The position numbers were made by a program, and so were the translations under genes. This document shows, piece after piece, positions 35,743 to 45,537 of a stretch of DNA of 64,000 nucleotides; position 1 is the stretch's first letter; every line of letters begins with the position of its first letter. Source of the DNA: Kalaharituber pfeilii (Eukaryota; Ascomycota; Pezizomycetes; Pezizales; Pezizaceae); NCBI GenBank assembly GCA_015179045.1, contig WHUZ01000007.1:186001-250000 (forward strand). Direction: 5' to 3'. A model generated the notes under the pieces. That model had not been told where the DNA came from. It worked only from the letters and a program-made list of their open reading frames with translations, and ran no database searches.

Positions 35743-37905
35743 TCAAACTGCCCAATAAATATCTACTTCCGCTCTAAACACGCCAATATCCCACCTCTGA
35801 ATGGTAGGGGACCAACCCAGGCCGCCTCCAGCTCTCACAACCAATACTAATCGATCCCCCATTTGAAGGCTCTTTACAAGCTTGCCAAGAGCGCCGTTCT
35901 TCCGTAGCGACCCATTTCTGAGTCGTTCCTCTAAAACCGTATTTGGCAGTATCGGAGAATTCGCCACAGATTTTGGATTCCCGCTTGCAGTATTGGTAGA
36001 AGAATTTGTCGAGGACGTAGAATTTGACGAGGAGGATGACGATGAAGCTGAGGAGGATGAGTTTGAGGAGGATGAAGACGATCCTGAACTTGATGTGGAT
36101 GGGGCTGTGGAGGATGATTTTGAAGATGTCGCCTGCTCTGGAGACGAGATCAGCCGTGAGCTGACCGGCGAAGACTTGCTCGGAGGGATGCCTTCGCCCC
36201 AGTATAGCTTCTTCCCATAGGGACAATTGCAGTAGTTTTTGGCATTAAAATGACGGTAAGGATGACTTGGTAGGTTAGTGATATGGTGCATATCCATAAA
36301 ATCAGCCCCTAAATAGCGCCAGTTTCCTTCCTCTTCATTGTCATCATCAGGAGTTTTATCCTCCCAGTCATCCCAATCCCACACAACTCTATGTACCCTC
36401 ACTCTCGAATTGTTGGCACGTATCCGATGACCCAAGTCTCGTGAAACAAGTATATTTTCGTTACTCTTTGGAAATTTTCTCTTCCACACAATTTCGGCGT
36501 CATTGTCGCCCTTCCTCACAGTTACTGGCTCCTCAATAAACATTTCAAACCAGGTCAGATCTGGGGTAGAGTCGTGATTAAGCGGCCTCCGATCATCGAC
36601 TGCGTAGTCTACCATTTCCTTTGACCATATAGTCCACACAATCTTTCTCACTTTTGCAGCTTTTCTAGCTTCTGATGGCTTTCCAGGGCCAGCCAAATTC
36701 CCAGCGCAATCCACTAACCTGGGTATCAATATGCTTTTCCGCTCAAATGGCGTTTCTGTGGTACTTTGTACTTGATTTTCAGTCAAAGATTTCTCTTTTC
36801 TTATCGTAACGAAGTTCTCAAAAATAGGAATGACACGCCGGCGAAAATGAGACTTGGTATAGTAAGATCGCCATTGCCGTCTGTCTCGCCTGAGTTCTCT
36901 CTTCTGGATAGCGACTTCGTCAATACCAGGCCTGATATTCGGATAAAGTTCATCAATTTCAAGACACCAAGAATCAGCCTCGGAAGGGGACAGACTGCGA
37001 GCGATATATGGCTTGTGTTGAGCTTTTCCTTTAGAGAGAGGCCCAGAAGTGATGCAATTGCCTTCAGAGGAAGGTTTTGGCTTTATATTCTTCAATTCAA
37101 CAACTGACACAACCGGAGATTTCCATAAACCACGTTCCAGCATTTTGGATAATCTCTGCCACCGTGATTCCTCGCTGTCACTAGCAGATCCTTTTTTATT
37201 CTTGGCTGAATGAGTAGCTTCAACATCCTCAGGAAGCACCAGCCTCATCTCTGAACCCACCGGAAAGCTCCTAAGGTACACACCATGGGGATTGTATGTC
37301 TCGCCATCTGTATTCTCTTCATCTATGTTTCTTCCCAATTCCGCAGAAGGTATTCTTCTCCATGGCTTAGTTTTAATTGAAGCTCCTGGGGTGTTGGTCT
37401 TCCAATCGCGCTCCTTATCCATCCACACGGAGGTATTTGAATCAGGACGTGGACTTCCCACAAGCATAACTCTACTAACAGATGTCTTGGTACATGGCCA
37501 ATACTCCCCTAGGTCGAGAATGAGATCAATAATCTCCGGAGGAAGTTTTATGGGTATCTTTCCCGGGGGTTTCGAAGATTTTGTAACATTTTTTCCCTGA
37601 ATGTCTTGCACTAATAACTCGGTGAACTTCATGCTTGAAAGCATCTTCTTCACCTCCAAAACCTCGCCAACAGTTCGTGACTTGGAGCCAGTTTCAGAGG
37701 CGTTCCAGTTCCCCAATGAGTTCTCGACATCAGGATCAAATGGTTCAGGAATAAGCTTTGGTTTAGGATATTTCCAAAGCCGTAGAAGTGCTAATAAACT
37801 AGCACGAAGTCCTGCCAGAAGGAAGTAACAGAGGATCAGGGGTGAGAGACAAAAGGCCGCAACCCAGAATAGAACATCAATCAAGACAGAACTGTATCTT
37901 GCCAT
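35743..37905 (-). CDS. Membrane-anchored protein of unknown function with poly-Ser region
   Basis: A single exon of 720 residues; ATG 37905 is the first ATG in a frame that is open slightly further upstream. Residues 1-45 contain a hydrophobic segment (VLIDVLFWVAAFCLSPLILC, then FLLAGLRASLLALLRLW) that could form one or two membrane helices, with a basic flank. Downstream is a soluble part with LPPEIIDLILDLGEYWPC, a helix pattern common in uncharacterised fungal F-box-like proteins. There is a long Ser-rich linker (codons about 35955-36150). The C-terminal segment (LGKLVKSLQMGDRLVLVVRA to the end) resembles a tail shared by many fungal proteins of unknown role, in which a GDRLVLxxRA strand is followed by Trp-rich text. 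I recognise no catalytic motif. Confidence 0.75.
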   Translation of the reverse strand: MARYSSVLIDVLFWVAAFCLSPLILCYFLLAGLRASLLALLRLWKYPKPKLIPEPFDPDVENSLGNWNASETGSKSRTVGEVLEVKKMLSSMKFTELLVQDIQGKNVTKSSKPPGKIPIKLPPEIIDLILDLGEYWPCTKTSVSRVMLVGSPRPDSNTSVWMDKERDWKTNTPGASIKTKPWRRIPSAELGRNIDEENTDGETYNPHGVYLRSFPVGSEMRLVLPEDVEATHSAKNKKGSASDSEESRWQRLSKMLERGLWKSPVVSVVELKNIKPKPSSEGNCITSGPLSKGKAQHKPYIARSLSPSEADSWCLEIDELYPNIRPGIDEVAIQKRELRRDRRQWRSYYTKSHFRRRVIPIFENFVTIRKEKSLTENQVQSTTETPFERKSILIPRLVDCAGNLAGPGKPSEARKAAKVRKIVWTIWSKEMVDYAVDDRRPLNHDSTPDLTWFEMFIEEPVTVRKGDNDAEIVWKRKFPKSNENILVSRDLGHRIRANNSRVRVHRVVWDWDDWEDKTPDDDNEEEGNWRYLGADFMDMHHITNLPSHPYRHFNAKNYCNCPYGKKLYWGEGIPPSKSSPVSSRLISSPEQATSSKSSSTAPSTSSSGSSSSSSNSSSSASSSSSSSNSTSSTNSSTNTASGNPKSVANSPILPNTVLEERLRNGSLRKNGALGKLVKSLQMGDRLVLVVRAGGGLGWSPTIQRWDIGVFRAEVDIYWAV

Positions 37906-38752
37906 CCTTGACACCCAGGTTGACTGGATTGGCTGCTGGAGATTGACGACTGGATGCTTTTGGATATGACTGACGTAACCTAGAGTTTACTGAACCGTCT
38001 GAGGTAACTGCAGGAAAGGGTGAATGGGAATGAAAGACGACTGGAACGTAGCGAGCGGAAGGTTCTGAAGTGAAAAGGAGAACGCCCGATGTTGCAAAGG
38101 TTTCTGGTTATAACGAGCACGAGAACTGCAATTCTCAATGCTGCAGGAGCAGAGCTCCCGGCTAGCCCAATCGCGGCTTGCTATGTAAGTAATGTCCTAA
38201 AGAAGGCCTGTCAGTCGTCTGAACACAGCCATTCATAAACGTTGAGCTATTGAGATGTCTTCGACTCACTTGATCTGAACCCGGCTCGTGTAAATTTGTG
38301 TGGAGAATGAATTATTGGGGGGGAGGGGGGGGGGGGGGGGGGGTTTCCCTGAGCGAACGGGAAGGGTGGTACTTCGGCAACCGAACGAGCTAGAAAATAG
38401 AGCTCAGGAAGTGCAATGTCAAGTATTTTTGGGTCTAGCACTTGCAAGCCTCACAGTTCCTAGTTGGATATTGGGCCACGGCTACAGGATTGGTTAGATA
38501 CAGCAGTACAAGCAAAGTGGTTTAGCTCTGGGCAGGTGTTCTGGTTGCGGCTGTGGGCTATGATATGATTGACGGGTGTTGAAAATGGCTGGGCCTACCA
38601 GCCAGAGTTCGCATTCTGGACACGTCCCAAAGGCTTGTCGGGGAATGCGTGAGCAGGTGTGAGTGAGGAAATCCCCAACCGCAGCGCCTGTGTCACTCTA
38701 GGCCAAAGCGAAGCAAATTGAGAAATCTGTACAGTCAAGTTCGAGACATGGA

Positions 38753-38880
38753 TGGGGGGTGGGGGAGGGTGGGATTTGGAGGTGGGGATCGAGGTGGGGG
38801 AGGGCGGAGGGAAGGGGGAGGGGAAGGGGAAGGGGAAGGGGGAGGGGAAGGGGAAGGGGAGGAGGAGAGGAGAGAGGGGA
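38753..38880. repeat. Purine-rich GGGGAA/GGGAAG repeat tract
   Basis: A G-rich, C-poor stretch with repeated GGGAAG units, clearest at 38821-38865. Such mirror-like purine tracts can form triplex or G-quadruplex structures; no gene overlaps it. Confidence 0.8.
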
Positions 38881-40665
38881 GCGAGTGCTGGACAAAAGGC
38901 TGCGGGATACGCAGTAGATTAGGGCTGGGGCAGGCCCGATACGCCGGGATAAGCTTATACTGTAGCTGAATGGCATCGGCCCCGCGGCCATCTGGGGCTG
39001 GCTGGCGCTGGGCCAGGGAGCTGCTACACGGCGTGCAAGGACGCAGCGGCGGGGTGCGTGGGTGCCAACCAGGCCAGCGGAGGCAGCGCTGCTCCAGCAG
39101 GCCGCATGGCCGCAGCCCAAATTGTGCGCCGTCTTGACACCGCCGGCTCCTCCTCGCCGCCCTCCTCAACAACCCCCCCCCCCCTCCCCACCCCAGCGGC
39201 GCGCTGCCCGCACGCAGAATGCAGGAACCAGGGCGGCGCCGCAGGCTGCATTCAGAACGGGATGCCGCGCAGAGAGGGGGCTTATGATATGAAGCTTACC
39301 CAGCAGACCTTGGAAAAAGAAGATTCGGCTCTAGCTCTGCACCGACTGAGGGTCGTGATGGTATAAGTATACCACCATTCACTGTCTTCCCACGACAGCT
39401 GTTAGTGGCCTATGGCTCGCGCAAGGAGGCTTCCATGCATGACACGCTCGTGTTGACTTATCGCGCCAATCAAAGCACATGCGCCAGAGGCCTCGAGCCG
39501 GCGGGCACCCAGCCCCACAGCATCTCGTGCGCTGCTCTGCTCTGCTCTGTTCTGCTCCGCTTGTGCTAGTGCTCACGCTTGTGTCGGTGCTCGTGCCCGT
39601 CCTCTTCCTCTTTCTCTTCCTTCTCTCCTTCTCCATAGTCTCCTCCCCCTCTCCACCGCCACAGAGACGGAAGCTAAAGTTGTGGTCCCCAGCATACCAG
39701 TTGCGGCAGGCTCTACTAAGCCAAGAGCGCGGCCAGCTTCTCTTGAGAGCAGTGCGGGGCTCTTAAGTTTCTGCGTGGTAGCATAAGTAGCATCAATGAA
39801 TGATGATTATGATTCGAATCGTTAAGCCAGGTCATTACAAATTCTTCCGTCCAAGTTGCTAAGTACTAGCGATCTCAACTGCCAGCACCTTTCGGTCGCT
39901 CTCTGTGTAACCCCTACAACATTTGGGGGCGCACGCTAGCAGGCCGCACTCACCACGACACTAACCTTCATCAGTTGTAGCCTCTCCGAAACCCAATAAC
40001 ATGCAATCCAGTTAAGCTTTGTCTCCTGAGGCCAGAAGCTTTGTCTTCTGAGGGCTATTTCAGATTCTAAAGTTTCATGTAACCTATTTGTGCATCCCTT
40101 CTAACGAGGGGTATGTAGTGCAACCAGACTATTGTGTATCTCCGTAGCCAAGCTGACTAGTCTAGTTAAGAGTCATACAAACAGCGTAGGTACTGTACAC
40201 CACGGGTACGATAACTGTGCGAGCGCAGGGACTGGGCAGTCTTTTTTTTCAATGACTATGATAAGAATCCAATAATAATGACAGACCGCATTCGAATTTT
40301 CGTACACTGTTTTGTGAGATCATGGGTGGCAGTGCTGGAGTGTTTCGAAGTCGGTATCGAAACTAAAGTACATTCAATAGCCGAGAAATCATTACACCAT
40401 AAATTAACGGTAGCCTTGAGTGTAAACGCTACTGTATGTCCGAATTGCATAACTGAGGGGAGAAGAGTCGAGCTCAGTGGTTACGGGCATGTTTACCATG
40501 AAGTTTAGATGCTAGCCAGCGTAAGGCAATCAACCGTAGAGATGTAGATTTCTTTTCAGCAGCTTAGTCAGTGCTAGCCTCGTCCCCAGAGTCACCTTTT
40601 TTATTTTAAAGCTTTTATTAAAAGGGTTCCTTATTGGAGAATTATTTGCAATGCGCATTAGGCAA

Positions 40666-40694
40666 TGGCACGTGATAAAGTCTGGCACGTGATA
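40666..40694. promoter_or_regulatory. Direct repeat of TGGCACGTGATA (two E-box-like sites)
   Basis: The 12-mer occurs at 40666-40677 and 40683-40694, 17 bp apart start to start. Each contains the palindrome CACGTG, the core bound by fungal bHLH factors. No gene start is nearby, so function is uncertain. Confidence 0.4.
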
Positions 40695-41078
40695 CTTCGC
40701 CTTCATAGTTGTTTTACTATCGAAAATTGACCACTCGTCCCATGAGAAAACATGTATCACTGTGGAGATTGCTGTGCCCTACAAAATTTAGAGTCCAGGT
40801 AACAGGTACACTACAGTGCTCCAGCTGCTGAATGAAAGGATATATCGCAAACAACTCTCTGATTCAAAAAGTATTCGAACGACTGAGTAATGCATGCATA
40901 CTATGCAGCAGGAAGGGCGGCACTCCACTGCGCTCTTGCCCAGGTATCCTAAAGGCTTCCTTGAATTAGTTATGGACTCTTATCTGCTTTCGCCTTTGCC
41001 ATGACTAGCTTTTGGCATCATCCGATTTCTCTATCATAGTGTGCTTCTTAACGGACAAGGATAGTATATATGTGAGTA

Positions 41079-41237
41079 CAAGTGAACCTGGCTATAATGA
41101 AGGCCAAGAATCTGACCGGTTTTCACTATAGCGAGGGCACTTTCTTTACCTGTGTAGACAAAGAAGCTCGCCCATCCCTTCACTATAGCCAGGTTTTCAC
41201 TAAAAAAGGTTCATTATATCATAGCCAGGGTCACTTG
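41079..41237. mobile_element. Non-autonomous TA-flanked inverted-repeat element (pogo/Tc1-mariner-type MITE)
   Basis: The element is 159 bp, bordered by TA at 41077-41078 and 41238-41239. The left end CAAGTGAACCTGGCTATAAT and the reverse complement of the right end (CAAGTGACCCTGGCTATGAT) match over about 25 bp with one substitution and a small indel. Inside, the same core recurs as CACTATAGCGAGG (about 41126) and CACTATAGCCAGG (about 41182), which may be extra transposase-binding sites or a nested copy. There is no coding capacity. TA duplication and short TIRs are the signature of Tc1/mariner/pogo elements; the parent transposase is not in this window. Confidence 0.8.
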
Positions 41238-44200
41238 TAGTCTGGATATATGAGTTAGCTTATGCTATATTAGTAAAGGCAAAGAAAAAATCTTAAGTCC
41301 CATGTAACAGCAAATTTAAGCCCCCGTGTACCCGCAAGTTTGAGCCCCGTATACCCGCAGGCCCCCATAATAACCAACGGTCAGGTAGGCGAACAAATAT
41401 CCACGGCAGAACTTGATTTACCTTAGGCAGGCGGCGTTTGAGGGGTATCGGGGATGGGAGGACGCGGAGAAGTGGCTGGACGGGTATGGAAGGGCCTCTG
41501 AAGGGGGTGTCGGAGGTGCCTGTTAATGTGTCCTGACGGAGGGGCCCAAAGGGGGCGCAATTGAGAGGGAGATGGAAGAGTAGGATGCGATTGAAAGGTG
41601 GTGGTGGCGTCATCGTCCTGATGCTGTTCCGGGTACTTTGAGACGATGGTGAGAAAGGCGTAGCCTTGGGCTATTTGCACCGGTAGTAGTGCCCAGACGG
41701 CGGGAACGTACACGGAAAAGCTTTGCCACTTACTTCCGGAGGAATTTGGACCGAGATGAGGGCCTACAGGCTCTGGCGGGGTCGCCGGCGGGGAAGTATG
41801 GTGGGGGATCTGGCCTCCCTGTCGGCACAGCCGCGGCGGCAGTCTTGGATGCAGTGCTGAGCAGCCTTAGGACTCTGGGCGCAAGCCTTTAGAATTGCCG
41901 CCAGCAGCAGGGGAGCGATATCACCGAGATACAAGCCTTCGGTGGGTAAGATGTGCGATGGTCTAGAGAGAGTCTATCGGAGTAATTCGTTCTGCTCATC
42001 ACTATTTCTGTAGGGCTGGGTCGGGGACTCGTAACAACTGGCTGGAGTTCCGGGCAATCTTTGTGCTGGAAGCTGGCTGCTGTGGCGGTCTATTGCTGTG
42101 GTATGTGCTTCTTCAGTGGCTCGAATTGTATTGTTTACAATGGTACGATTGCTATGTCTTTGCTTACTTGCTGCAGGCTCCAGCAAGCCACTTGTTCGAA
42201 GCCCCCCTGCCAGATGCAGCCACAGGCTTTCTTGCATCCTCTCCCCTGCCACTGCATCCCAATTACCCTGACTTCTGAGGCTCGCGTATACCCCAGCTTG
42301 AGCAGCACTGCAACCAATGTAGCCCCAGTGCTCAGCATGTACTCTAGGCAGCCTTCAAAAACCCCCATACATGTCCCGTACGCGAGGCCCGTAAGGCTCC
42401 GTTTCAGGATCCATACTTTAATATGTCCGCCAATAGGTCCTCCTACGACCCCTCTATTGGCCTTTACTAGCTCACAAGATTGATACCGATTAGCCTCCGT
42501 CCCAACAGATATTGTGAGGAATATGTTTCAAAATGACCAGTTCTGGATCCTCCCAACACCTAACATGTTCCTTTTTGGAAGATCCCATGATTTCGTGCCC
42601 TCAGATCTCTGCCAATTTGATGGTGTGGAACTAGACTCTTACCTTTGTCACATGGTACTCCACCCAACTTGGTTGCTCATATGATAGTTGTTAAGGTTGA
42701 CTCATCCTCATACCATCTTTTTCTCTGCTTTGCCTTTGTTTGCATATATCACTTATGCCCCCTTGTCTTTGACAGGACCATCGATAAGGAAAAGGCCTGC
42801 CACATATATTCCTGTATTCTTTGCGGAGAAATGTTGGGGCCCGGATGGCGTCACTATATACTTACTCACATACTATTACATACGTGCACCGCATGCAGTA
42901 CATATTCAACTTTTCGCAAGTTAAGAGCTAGCTGATACTTACTGGCAGGATCATATGCAGGTCTCTGACACATTGGCTCTTGTGTGTCGAAACAAATCTT
43001 GTCCTGCGAGGGGTCATATGCAGAGTAATGTAAAAAATCGTTTGTGCTACATTACATAAATGCTGCAAGTGGGGAGCTGCCAATTAATGAGTCTATCTGT
43101 ATTGTGTGGTGTGTACCGTGGATGTCTTTTGAGGAAGTTGGATTAATTTAGCGAAGGTCGTGTAGGGGGTGCAGGGAAACGTGCGGTGTGGGGTCGAGGG
43201 AGGTTGGAAAGAGAGAATTTATATATCTTGATGAAGAGATGAACCTTATTTTTATTTTATTTTTGGGGATGGAAAAAAAAAAAGAAAAGGATATATATTA
43301 ATATCTTTCAGAGTCTATAAAGGGTTAAAAGAATTGATCTTTATTTTATTTCATTTTATTTTCTTTTAATTTTTTTATTTTCGCGAGAGAGAGGGACAAT
43401 CTATAGCTGGCCTTTCAGCTAAATTATAATCACACAAAGTATATATGGTGTTTTTGTTATCCCAAAGTGTTTCGTTCTGGGTTTGAGTTTGAGTGATAAG
43501 TTTTCTTTTCATCCTTTTTCCCCCCTTGATTCCAAGTTAGTCTTGTGTTTCCGGCTTGTCTAATTCGTAGATATGAGAACAGTTATTCTCTACGTATCTA
43601 CCATGAAACCACATGAGGAAGTACTTTGAGATGTCTATCTGAATGTCCAAATTTCCTGTAGAGGAAAAGAAGCATAAAAATCGACACTTCTATTGAGCAG
43701 TCATCGACCAGGACGCTTGCTTAATTATTTCCTATCCAGGAATAATTCGCCGATAATTGTTTGACCACAGCCAATCGCCCGAGGACCATCAAAAGCTTTC
43801 CTCCAGTCGATTTACTAAACCAGATCTGCGGTTCCACGCTAGTCACATTGCACTAAGTACTCTACATGTCTACCCCTGCTATCTGTATCGGAGCCGAGCA
43901 CGAACATTCTCTCTACCGAACAGGGAAATCGAAGCATCGAACTAATTGATGTCTGGGAAATTATTGCCCATGTTGGGAAGTACTCGAGAACGTTAAAGTT
44001 TCCAACCCCCCTCCTCTTTCCCCCCCCACACACACCAACAAACTCCAATACTTGCTAAAAATAGGTGCTCAATTTATTCCCAGGTTAACTCTACCATCCC
44101 ATTATGATATGACCACAAGGCAGTTCTGCTACCCAATTCAACTGTTCTTGTTTTATCTCTTTGTGTATTAGAAGACTTCCAAATCTAAACAAAAAGTCTC

Positions 44201-45447
44201 CCCCTAGTTCCCTTTCTTTATGCAAACATGCAGCGTACGCAATGCTGATCCCCCCGAATCTCCAAGTCCCATTTCCAAAACCCCAAATTGCAAACCCTTT
44301 GCCCAACAAGTTTGGCCCCCCCTGTATATCCCTCTACTACAAACCCTTTCTGCACCAACAAACTCCGCCAGCAATATACTGTATCCCATCCTCCCTGTAT
44401 CCCATTTCAACTCGGGTATCTTGTAAATTTTCCCCCACCGTTTGTATACCTTCCCTATTCCCAAAATCCCGTCCTCCCTAGAGCCCACAAAACAAAGTTG
44501 AGAAACAAATAAGTTCAAAAGCAACAACATAGCTAATCCATGTATCAATGTAACCCAAAGCAAAAAAAAAAAAAAAAAAAAATCACCAGTAAAGTCAATT
44601 AACCAATACAAAAGTGAGTGTATCCATAAACATAACGAAGGAGATAATATCTTACACCTAACGAATGCAAACAAACTAGCAAGGCACATAGCGAGAAAAA
44701 TTTTTTTTAAATAAACATAAATGAGATACACCACATCGTAGCGAGAGTTGCTTTTCTTTAATCCCTAAATAAAGGAAAGGATGCCGTGGAGAAACGTCTA
44801 CCGTGAGAAGACTGACGAAATTTAAGGCAATCAAGGCAAAGACTGGTTAGGGGGGTTGCGGGAAAGAATATTAAGGGTAGGAAATCTGGGCCCTAGAATG
44901 CGGATCGAACAATTGTTGAAGAATGTCAACGACGGAGTGTGCATGAAAGCCAAAGGTAAAGCTATCATAGAAGAGTGAAGAAGGGTATGCTTAAAAAAGA
45001 AAATAAGAGAAAAGCGAAGAAACGCAGGATGCTTGAAGTATAGATATATACAGAGAAGATATCAGAAACAATCAACGATAGAAAATAAAATGAAGCAGAG
45101 TTCGAAGGATCATGCAGCATCAACTTGTGCAACTCCCCTTCAGCCGTCCCTAATGTCTGCATTAACCCTCCTGCAGATCAATGCCAAACACACAGTCGCC
45201 GTCATCATCGTCAACTGTCGTCACATGCTTTCCCGCTCCTGCATTCCACCAGCAACCATAGCTAGGTTTATATCGTACCAAGCTGACAGCACTAAGCCAA
45301 AAGCCCAATGAAATGCCATGAAAACCAAACCTGCAATAAAAGCGCGAAGTTGCCAAAAATAGAAACAGAAGGCTTCAAAGAACTAAACATGAGATGCAAG
45401 ATGGTAGGGTTAAAATTCTCCTCACTCAACAATTTCTTTCCCAAATA

Positions 45448-45525
45448 CAGTGGCCCGTCGAAAGTCTTGGGGATTAGGCTTGCATGATATACTTACCCCA
45501 ACCTAATCCCCTTGACGGGTCACTG
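45448..45525. mobile_element. 78 bp hairpin MITE with TA flanks
   Basis: It is bordered by TA at 45446-45447 and 45526-45527. The left arm CAGTGGCCCGTCGAAAGTCT then GGGGATTAGG pairs with the right arm, whose reverse complement reads CAGTGACCCGTCAAGGGGAT then TAGG; the arms cover most of the element. Termini of the CAGTGxCCCGTC type with TA target duplication fit Tc1/mariner-related MITEs. It ends 12 bp after the stop codon of the adjacent minus-strand gene and so lies in its 3' UTR. Confidence 0.75.
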
Positions 45526-45537
45526 TACCATCAATCT

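Larger units (their letters stand above)
37906..45537. other. 7.6 kb gene-poor region with small elements and simple repeats
   Basis: The largest gap in the window. It contains a G19 run (38325-38343), a G-rich purine tract (about 38753-38880), a GC-rich block (about 38960-39260), paired CACGTGATA sites (40666-40694) and two TA-flanked inverted-repeat elements (listed separately). A/T-rich sequence dominates 43200-43430, and an A-rich run lies near 44560. Two minus-strand frames without convincing starts (about 41423-41876 and 42135-42520) are open for 120-150 codons but match nothing I know; they may be gene relics. No gene is supported. Confidence 0.5.

Noticed and set aside
41423..41876. 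Minus frame open for about 150 codons (VWALLPVQIAQGYAFLTIVS region)
   Set aside because: It is Pro-rich, with only an internal ATG and no recognised family. Possibly a relic, but not supportable as a gene.
42135..42520. Minus frame with Gly-rich, membrane-like text (GGPIGGHIKVW)
   Set aside because: It suggests a transporter fragment, but no flanking exons, no full motif and no good start were found.
44204..44734. 176-codon minus frame with hydrophobic N-terminus
   Set aside because: It contains a poly-Phe run from an A-tract and no recognisable domain or continuation.
45045..45062. ATACAGAGAAGAT similar to the U6 snRNA core
   Set aside because: Surrounding sequence lacks the rest of U6 (5' stem-loop and downstream AGC region); chance A-rich match.
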